NCBI RefSeq assembly: GCF_900091445.1
Contig: NZ_LT607733.1
Span: 3,928,501 to 3,992,500, forward strand
Length of the DNA: 64,000 nucleotides
Source: Micromonospora echinofusca
GTDB taxonomy: Bacteria > Actinomycetota > Actinomycetes > Mycobacteriales > Micromonosporaceae
Direction: 5' to 3'
Positions 56,340 to 64,000 of this stretch are shown here, one piece after another; positions within the stretch are counted from its first letter, which is position 1; every line of letters begins with the position of its first letter. Below the pieces are notes generated by a model. It saw only the letters and a program-made list of their open reading frames with translations. It ran no database searches and was not told where the DNA came from. The position numbers and the translations under genes were made by a program.

Positions 56340-56636
56340 TCAGGCCTGGTCGATGGTGGCGAGGGTTTCCCGCAGCGTCTCGTACGCCGCCTCGTACTGC
56401 GCGATCTGGTCGGCCGGGGCGAGCGTCGCGGCGTTGGCCATCGCCCGCACGGCGGCGTCCACGGCGGGGTGCCGGTCGTCGCCGAGGTCCTCGACGGGCT
56501 CCGGCGGCGGGCCGGGACGCGGGCCCGGCCGGGTGCCGGGCGGCGGCCCGGGACGGAAGGAGCCGGGTCCGGGCCCGGCACCCGGCGGACCGGGGCGGGC
56601 ACCGGGCGGCGGGCCGGGCCGGAAGGGGCCGCTCAC
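56340..56636 (-). CDS. small Pro/Gly-rich hypothetical protein
   Basis: The protein has 98 residues with a GTG start. The first 50 are low-complexity PGPPPG repeats; the last 50 form a helix (HPAVDAAVRAMANAATLAPADQIAQYEAAYETLRETLATI). This C-terminal helix next to tlyA is common in actinobacteria. Function unknown. Confidence 0.7.
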   Translation of the reverse strand: MSGPFRPGPPPGARPGPPGAGPGPGSFRPGPPPGTRPGPRPGPPPEPVEDLGDDRHPAVDAAVRAMANAATLAPADQIAQYEAAYETLRETLATIDQA

Positions 56637-56664
56637 GACCCGCTCCCGGCCGGTGCCGGGCGCG

Positions 56665-57267
56665 TCACGCCTCGCCCTGCGGCGGTCGTTTGCGGGCCGG
56701 CGCCTTCTTCGCCGGGCGGACCGGCTCCGCGGCGTCCTCGGTGGGGGCGAGGGCGGACGGCGCCCGCTTGGCCACCGCCTTCTTGGCGACGGCCTTCTTG
56801 GCCAGCGCCTTCTTCGCCACCGCCGGCCTGGCGACCGCCCCGGGGGTCGCCGAGGTGGGTACGGCCGGCTCGGCGACCCCCGGGGCGGCCGACGACGCGG
56901 CGACGGACCCCGGGCCCGCCGGCTCCAGGACGCCGGCGGGGACCGGCGTCGGGGCGCCGGGGGTCGCCTTGGCGTCGCGGAGCTGACGCTCCAGCTCGTG
57001 CACCCGGCGGGTCAGCTCGGCGACCTCGTCGGCGGTGGCGAGCCCCACCGCGCCGAGGGCCCGGTCCACCTCGAAGCGGACCAGCTTGGTCAGCGCCTCA
57101 CGGTTGGCGGCGCCGGTGGAGACCAGCTCCTCGGCGAGGGTCTGCAACTGGGCGGCGGTCGCCCCGCCCGAGCCGACGACCCGGCGAACCGCGTCCTGGG
57201 CCTTCTTCCGGGGCGCCTCCGTGAGGCCCATGGCCAGCTCGAGGTAGGCGCGCCACGCGTCCTGCAT
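56665..57267 (-). CDS. phasin-like protein with basic KKA-repeat tail
   Basis: The protein has 200 residues. The first half is helical and phasin/PhaF-like (AWRAYLELAMGLTEAPRKKAQDAVRRVVG; coiled-coil VAELTRRVHELERQLRDAK). A low-complexity linker leads to a histone-H1-like tail with repeated AKKAVAKK units (about residues 150-165) that could bind DNA or RNA. Role unknown. Confidence 0.75.
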   Translation of the reverse strand: MQDAWRAYLELAMGLTEAPRKKAQDAVRRVVGSGGATAAQLQTLAEELVSTGAANREALTKLVRFEVDRALGAVGLATADEVAELTRRVHELERQLRDAKATPGAPTPVPAGVLEPAGPGSVAASSAAPGVAEPAVPTSATPGAVARPAVAKKALAKKAVAKKAVAKRAPSALAPTEDAAEPVRPAKKAPARKRPPQGEA

Positions 57268-57379
57268 GCCTGATTCCTTCCCGGGGCGGGGGTGTGCAGG
57301 TGCCACGCTACCGGGCACCCCGCGACGCCCCGTGCGGTACGGTGCCGGGGACGGCGTGGCGAGCGGTGAGGGGGCGGTC

Positions 57380-57718
57380 GTGGCCAGCGTGGACGAATGC
57401 CGGCAGGCGTTGCGGGATCTGGCGGCGCGGCTGGACCGCAACGCGGAGACGGTGCGGGAGAAGGTCGACTTCGACCGGACGCTGGCCTGCCGCGTCACCG
57501 ACCTGGAGACCGCCTTCCACGGCCGGCTCTCCGGCGGTCGCCTGGTCGACCTGGCCGACGGCGACGACCCGAAGGCCAAGATCGCGCTGAGCACCGGCAG
57601 CGACGACCTGCTCGCGCTGGTCCGCGGCGAGCTCGACATCACCCGCGCGGTCACGTCCCGACGAGTGTCGATCAAGGCGAACCCGCTCGACCTGATGAAG
57701 CTGCGCAAGCTGCTCTGA
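57380..57718 (+). CDS. SCP2-type lipid-binding protein
   Basis: The protein has 112 residues from the GTG at 57380 (GAGGGGG upstream). The pattern VDFDRTLACRVTDLETAFHGRLSGG...ALSTGSDDLLALVRGELDITRAVTSRRVSIK fits the small sterol-carrier-protein-2 fold that binds lipids. It is divergent from the phasin-like gene and convergent with the HAD gene. Confidence 0.8.
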   Translation: MASVDECRQALRDLAARLDRNAETVREKVDFDRTLACRVTDLETAFHGRLSGGRLVDLADGDDPKAKIALSTGSDDLLALVRGELDITRAVTSRRVSIKANPLDLMKLRKLL

Positions 57719-57751
57719 CCGGTCGCCGGACCGGAAACGGCCGACGGACGG

Positions 57752-58768
57752 TCAGTCCGCCAGACCGAGTTCGGCCAGCGCCTTCTCCGCCTCGGCCGAC
57801 CCGGGACGGACCAGCGCCGCCCGTCCCGACCAGGCGGCTCCGCAGAGCGCCGCCAGGGCGTCCAGCGGGCGGCCCGCCCCGCGCAGCTCCAGCGTGTCGT
57901 CGCGCGGCGCCACCGACCAGCCGCCGGCGTCCGCCGGGCCCGGGACCCGCACGACGGCGGCCGGGTCGAAGAGCCCCGCCAGATCCATCGAGACGTACGT
58001 CGGCCTGCGGTGCGCCGGGGCGGCGAGCAGCTCGGCCGCGTCGCTCACGCCGGTGAGCACGAGCAGGCTGTCCAGGCCGGCCCGCCGGGCGCCCTCGATG
58101 TCGGTGTCCAGCCGGTCGCCGACCAGCAGCGTCCGGCCCTGCCCGGCGCGGCGGGCCGCCGTGGTGAACAGGGCCGGCTCGGGCTTGCCGACGATCACGT
58201 CGGGGTCCCGGCCGAGCGCCGTACGCAGCACGGCGACCAGGGAACCGTTGCCCGGCAGTGGCCCCCGGCCGCTGGGCAGCGTCGGATCGGCGTTGGTGGC
58301 GACCCAGGTCGCACCGCCGCGTGCGGCCACCGAAGCCTCGGCCAGGTCCGCCCAGCAGACCTGCGGGCCGAACCCCTGCACCACCGCGAGCGGTGACTCG
58401 TCGGCCCGGGACACCGGGGTGAGCCCCACCGCGCGCAGCTCCGCCCGCAGCGCCTCCGTGCCGACGACCAGCACGGCGGCGCCGGCCGGCAGCCGGTCAC
58501 GAAGCAGCTCGGCGGCGGCCGCCGCGGAGGTGAGCACCTCCTCGGGCCGGGCGGGCACGCCCATCCCGGTGAGCAGGTCGGCCACCTCGCTGGAGCGGCG
58601 CGAGGCGTTGTTGGTCGCGTACGCCACCGAACGGCCCTCGGCGTGCAGCCGGCCGACCGCCTCGACCGCGCCGGGGACCGGCCGGTCGATCAGGTAGATC
58701 ACGCCATCCAGGTCGAAAACGACCAGGGCGTACCCGTCGACCAGCCGTTCCCCGGCACCCGTCGTCAT
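57752..58768 (-). CDS. HAD-IIA phosphatase (NagD/phosphoglycolate phosphatase-like)
   Basis: The protein has 338 residues. Motif [18 protein letters not shown], cap region with [11 protein letters not shown], and motif [29 protein letters not shown] are typical of HAD-IIA. The C-terminal 60 residues form an extra domain found in actinobacterial versions. ATG overlaps the stop of the RGG-repeat gene (ATGA), so they are co-transcribed. Confidence 0.93.
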   Translation of the reverse strand: MTTGAGERLVDGYALVVFDLDGVIYLIDRPVPGAVEAVGRLHAEGRSVAYATNNASRRSSEVADLLTGMGVPARPEEVLTSAAAAAELLRDRLPAGAAVLVVGTEALRAELRAVGLTPVSRADESPLAVVQGFGPQVCWADLAEASVAARGGATWVATNADPTLPSGRGPLPGNGSLVAVLRTALGRDPDVIVGKPEPALFTTAARRAGQGRTLLVGDRLDTDIEGARRAGLDSLLVLTGVSDAAELLAAPAHRRPTYVSMDLAGLFDPAAVVRVPGPADAGGWSVAPRDDTLELRGAGRPLDALAALCGAAWSGRAALVRPGSAEAEKALAELGLAD

Positions 58769-61437
58769 CGCTGCGCGGCGTCCGACCCGCCGGAGGCGGT
58801 GGCCTCGCCGCCACCGGCGCGGGCACCGCTGTCGTCGCCGGTCGACCCGGCGGCGACGGAGCCCGCCTCGTCGTCGGTCAACTCGTCGTCGGACAGGTCG
58901 TCCGCCGGCACCGCCGCGACAGCGGCCTCGTCCTGCTCGTCGTCCTCGTCGTCGTCCTCGTCGTCGCGGTCGTCCTCGTCGTCGTCCCGGTCGTCCGCGT
59001 CGTCGTCCGTCGGCTCCGCGTCACCGGTGAGGTCGGCGTCCGGTCGGGCCGGCACCGCACCCGGGGCACCAGGGCCGGAGGCGACCTCCTCGGCGGGCTC
59101 CTCGTCCTCCTCGTCGCCCTCGATCACCACGCCGTCGAGCTCCAGCAGCCGCTCGGCGGCGTCGGTCTCGCCCTCGGCGTCGACGTCGGCCGCCCGGGAG
59201 AACCACTCGCGGGCCTCCTCGCGACGGCCCACCGCGAGCAGGGCGTCGGCGTACGCGTACCGCAGGCGCGCCGTCCACGGCTCAGCCGTCTCGCTCGTCA
59301 GCTCGGGAACCTGGAGCATGGCCACGGCGGCGTCCTTCTGACCCAGGTCACCGCGCGCCCCGGCCGCCACGATCAGCAGCTCGGTCGCCACTGCCTGGTC
59401 CAGCTTCTCCCGGTCCGCGCCACGGAACAGGTCGATCGCCCGCTCCGGCCGGCCCAGCGCCCGCTCGCAGTCCGCGAGCACCGCCAGGTGGCTCTGCAAC
59501 CCGCTCATCCGGTGGTACGTGCGCAGCTCCGCGATCGCGGTCTGCCACTCCCCCGCGTGGTACGCGGCCAGGCCTACCGCCTCACGCACGGCGGCGATCC
59601 GGGACGCCAGCCGACGGGCCGCCAGCGCGTGCGCCAGCGCCTCGGCGGGGTCCTCGTCGATCAACTGGCCCGTCGCCACCAGGTGCCGGGCGACCGTCTC
59701 GGCGACCGGCTTCGCCAGCGAGAGCAGCTCGGCCCGGACGTCCTTGTCGAGGTCGGTCGCGACGATCTCGTCGGGCAGCGCAGGGGCCGCCGTACGCTCC
59801 CCCTCCGCCTCCGGACGCTCCCGGCGCTCGTCGCGACGGTCTCCGCCCCGGAAACCGCCCTCACGGTCGCCACCACGGAAGCCACCCTCGCGATGGTCAC
59901 CCTGGCGATCGCCGCCCCGGTAGCCACCTTCGCGGTCACCGCCCCGGTAGCCGCCCTGCCTGTCGCCGCCCCGGTAGCCCGGACGGTCGCCGCCCTCGCG
60001 ACGGTCACCGCCCCGGAAACCGCCCTCACGGTCGCCACCACGGAAGCCACCCTCGCGATGGTCACCCTGGCGATCGCCGCCCCGGTAGCCACCTTCGCGG
60101 TCACCGCCCCGGTAGCCGCCCTGCCTGTCGCCGCCCCGGTAGCCCGGACGGTCGCCGCCCTCGCGACGGTCACCGCCCCGGAAACCAGCCTCACGGTCGC
60201 CACCACGGAAGCCACCCTCGCGACGCTCGCCACCGCGGAAGCCGCCATCGCGGTCACCCCCGCGGAAACCACCCGAGCGTTCGCCGCCCTCACGACGATC
60301 GCCGCCACGGAAGCCACCATCGCGGTCGCCGCCACGGAAACCACCCTCACGCGGCGGACCCGAACGGAAACCGCCCTCGCGACGCTCGCCACCGCGGAAG
60401 CCGCCATCGCGGTCACCCCCGCGGAAACCACCCGAGCGTTCGCCGCCCTCACGACGATCGCCGCCACGGAAGCCACCATCGCGGTCGCCGCCACGGAAAC
60501 CACCCTCACGCGGCGGACCCGAACGGAAGCCACCCTCGCGACGCTCGCCACCGCGGAAGCCGCCATCGCGGTCACCCCCGCGGAAACCACCCGAGCGTTC
60601 GCCGCCCTCACGACGATCGCCGCCACGGAAGCCACCATCGCGGTCGCCGCCACGGAAACCACCCTCACGCGGCGGACCCGAACGGAAGCCACCCTCGCGA
60701 CGCTCGCCACCGCGGAAGCCGCCATCGCGGTCACCCCCGCGGAAACCACCCGGACGGTCACCGCCCTCACGACGATCGCCGCCACGGAAGCCACCCTCAC
60801 GGTCGCCGCCACGGAAACCACCCGGACGGTCACCGCCCTCACGACGGTCACCCCCGTGGAAACCGCCCTCACGACGGTCCCCACCACGGAAGCCGCCCTC
60901 ACGCGGCGGACCCGAACGGAAACCGCCCTCACGACGGTCACCGCCGCGGAAACCACCCTCACGCGGCGGACCCGAACGGAAACCGCCCTCACGACGATCG
61001 CCACCGCGGAAACCACCATCACGGTCCCCACCACGGAAACCACCCGGACGATCGCCACCCTCACGACGGTCCCCACCACGGAAACCGCCGGAGCGCTCGT
61101 CACCCTCACGACGGAAGCCACCTTCGCGGCGGTCACCGCCACGGAAACCTTCGCGGTCACCGCCACGGAACCCGCCCTGGCGGTCGCCGGCGTCGCGACG
61201 AGGGGCGCCACCACCACGGGAGTCGCCGTCACGCGGACCGGACCGGAAGCCGCCCTCGCGACGATCGCCACCACGGGAGTCGCCGTCACGACGGTTGCCG
61301 CCGGCGTACCCGCCGCGCTGGCCGCCCCGGTCCTCCCGGTACGGGGGCCGGTCGTCGCGGCGCGGCGCTCCCTCGCGCCCACCCGAACGGTCTTCGTAGC
61401 GACGGGGACGATCTCCGCCCTGCGGTCCTGAACTCAC
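58765..61437 (-). CDS. large RGG/GGDR-repeat protein with TPR domain and acidic tail
   Basis: The protein has 890 residues from the GTG at 61437, preceded by AGGAAGGA with 7-nt spacing; an ATG 18 bp upstream is possible. About residues 1-540 are Arg/Gly/Asp-rich repeats ([14 protein letters not shown]) including long perfect units. Then a helical TPR region (LATGQ...[48 protein letters not shown]), then an Asp/Glu-rich tail with a run of DDEDD units. RGG repeats commonly bind RNA. It lies just after the rRNA operon, on the same strand. Confidence 0.85.
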   Translation of the reverse strand: MSSGPQGGDRPRRYEDRSGGREGAPRRDDRPPYREDRGGQRGGYAGGNRRDGDSRGGDRREGGFRSGPRDGDSRGGGAPRRDAGDRQGGFRGGDREGFRGGDRREGGFRREGDERSGGFRGGDRREGGDRPGGFRGGDRDGGFRGGDRREGGFRSGPPREGGFRGGDRREGGFRSGPPREGGFRGGDRREGGFHGGDRREGGDRPGGFRGGDREGGFRGGDRREGGDRPGGFRGGDRDGGFRGGERREGGFRSGPPREGGFRGGDRDGGFRGGDRREGGERSGGFRGGDRDGGFRGGERREGGFRSGPPREGGFRGGDRDGGFRGGDRREGGERSGGFRGGDRDGGFRGGERREGGFRSGPPREGGFRGGDRDGGFRGGDRREGGERSGGFRGGDRDGGFRGGERREGGFRGGDREAGFRGGDRREGGDRPGYRGGDRQGGYRGGDREGGYRGGDRQGDHREGGFRGGDREGGFRGGDRREGGDRPGYRGGDRQGGYRGGDREGGYRGGDRQGDHREGGFRGGDREGGFRGGDRRDERRERPEAEGERTAAPALPDEIVATDLDKDVRAELLSLAKPVAETVARHLVATGQLIDEDPAEALAHALAARRLASRIAAVREAVGLAAYHAGEWQTAIAELRTYHRMSGLQSHLAVLADCERALGRPERAIDLFRGADREKLDQAVATELLIVAAGARGDLGQKDAAVAMLQVPELTSETAEPWTARLRYAYADALLAVGRREEAREWFSRAADVDAEGETDAAERLLELDGVVIEGDEEDEEPAEEVASGPGAPGAVPARPDADLTGDAEPTDDDADDRDDDEDDRDDEDDDEDDEQDEAAVAAVPADDLSDDELTDDEAGSVAAGSTGDDSGARAGGGEATASGGSDAAQR
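59851..60180 (-). repeat. 165-bp tandem coding repeat, two full copies
   Basis: Copies start at 59851 and 60016, with a diverged third start at 60181. Each unit encodes 55 residues. They lie in the RGG gene and keep frame. Confidence 0.8.
60353..60829 (-). repeat. 159-bp tandem coding repeat, about three copies
   Basis: Copies start near 60353, 60512 and 60671 and are nearly identical at the DNA level, each encoding 53 residues; the last copy diverges in its second half. A diverged preceding copy begins near 60194. Near-identity at silent sites implies recent expansion or gene conversion. Confidence 0.8.
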
Positions 61438-61476
61438 AGGTACATCCTTCCTCATTGCGTCACCCACGACGCTACG

Positions 61477-61514
61477 CAGTCGAGGGCCGACCCGGATGGG
61501 GCGGCCCTCGACTG
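61477..61514 (-). terminator. rRNA operon terminator
   Basis: A perfect 13-bp stem (CAGTCGAGGGCCG/CGGCCCTCGACTG) with a 12-nt loop lies 6-8 bp after the 5S rRNA and 40 bp before the RGG gene start. Confidence 0.8.
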
Positions 61515-61520
61515 GAAAAG

Positions 61521-61639
61521 TTGTCCGGCGGTGTCCTACTCTCCCACACCCTCCCGAGTGCAGTACCATCGGCGCTGGAGGGCTTAGCTTCCGGGTTCGG
61601 AATGTAACCGGGCGTTTCCCCTCCGCCATGACCGCCGTA
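61521..61639 (-). rRNA. rrf: 5S rRNA
   Basis: On the minus strand the sequence runs from GTTACGGCGGTCATGGCGG to ...GAGTAGGACACCGCCGGAC, with complementary ends and the conserved CCGAACCCGGAAGCTAAG core. The end positions are accurate to a few bases. Confidence 0.95.
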
Positions 61640-61721
61640 ACTCTATCGACATATCAAACAACACCACACCGTGGTCTGTTGTTCGTTTATCGAGAGTTGC
61701 ACAGTGGACGCGTAGCAGCTT

Positions 61722-64000
<2,279 letters not shown>

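Noticed and set aside
59850..60830. CRISPR-like array
   Set aside because: Repeats are contiguous, in frame and coding, with no unique spacers and no cas genes.
59488..61431. Long plus-strand open frame (about 647 codons) opposite the RGG-repeat gene
   Set aside because: It is the antisense of the Arg/Gly repeats, giving a monotonous Thr/Ala/Val string with no start signal. The minus-strand protein has a good start and a TPR domain.

Overview
The window is high-GC DNA with dense, often overlapping genes and many GTG starts. Gene content (steA/steB, murJ, scpAB-parA-xerD, a CstR/SQR sulfide cluster) points to an actinobacterium, most likely Micromonosporaceae (Micromonospora or a close relative). 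This placement is from gene content and codon style only; no search was run.

Layout. (1) 1-3540 (+): a tightly coupled four-gene operon of unknown pathway: GHMP kinase (5' end outside the window), SAM methyltransferase, HprK-like P-loop kinase and HAD phosphatase. (2) 3544-4855: a Nudix hydrolase, a decayed insertion-sequence end and a second methyltransferase. (3) 4943-8532 (-): a four-gene operon, DsbA-like oxidoreductase, CcdA-like membrane protein, BlaI repressor and M56 (BlaR1-like) metalloprotease. Its first gene is preceded by three contiguous 15-bp ACTA-N7-TAGT dyads. (4) 8586-15367: a sulfide/persulfide regulon. It holds TauE/SafE exporter, rhodanese, two CstB-like dioxygenase-rhodaneses, a CsoR/CstR-family repressor, sulfide:quinone oxidoreductase and a DUF302 protein, with four TACCC/GGGTA palindromes at the promoters. 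(5) 15406-16509: an MFS gene and an oxidoreductase gene, both broken and fused tail to tail. (6) 16779-21745: a sulfotransferase, then a small carrier-protein cluster: FemAB/GNAT-like transferase, stand-alone adenylation enzyme, carrier protein and a Cys-nucleophile alpha/beta hydrolase. (7) 21849-23708: a TPR remnant and a putative lipoprotein.

(8) About 23990-32208 is a stack of integrated-element scars at a tRNA-Pro gene (anticodon GGG). The intact tRNA lies at 32135-32208, and its 3' half recurs as about 42-bp direct repeats at 24151, 29339 and 30433. This marks off three islets. They carry a probable AbiEii-type toxin pair, several unknown genes, a frameshifted membrane-protein gene, two integrase-tail remnants and a small secreted protein of lower GC.

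(9) 32360-61437 is core genome, almost all on the minus strand: der, cmk, rluB, scpB, scpA, parA, xerD, ald, Nudix, pyrG, an envelope block (phosphatase-fold membrane protein, GT4 glycosyltransferase, MurJ, MraY-like transferase), steB, steA, recN, nadK, tlyA, a phasin-like protein, an HAD phosphatase and a large RGG/GGDR-repeat TPR protein. (10) 61477-64000 (-): the rRNA operon end, with its terminator, 5S rRNA and the 3' part of 23S rRNA.

The parts most worth following up are the BlaI-controlled thiol-disulfide operon, the kinase/methyltransferase operon at the left edge, the carrier-protein mini-cluster, and the layered tRNA-Pro islets.
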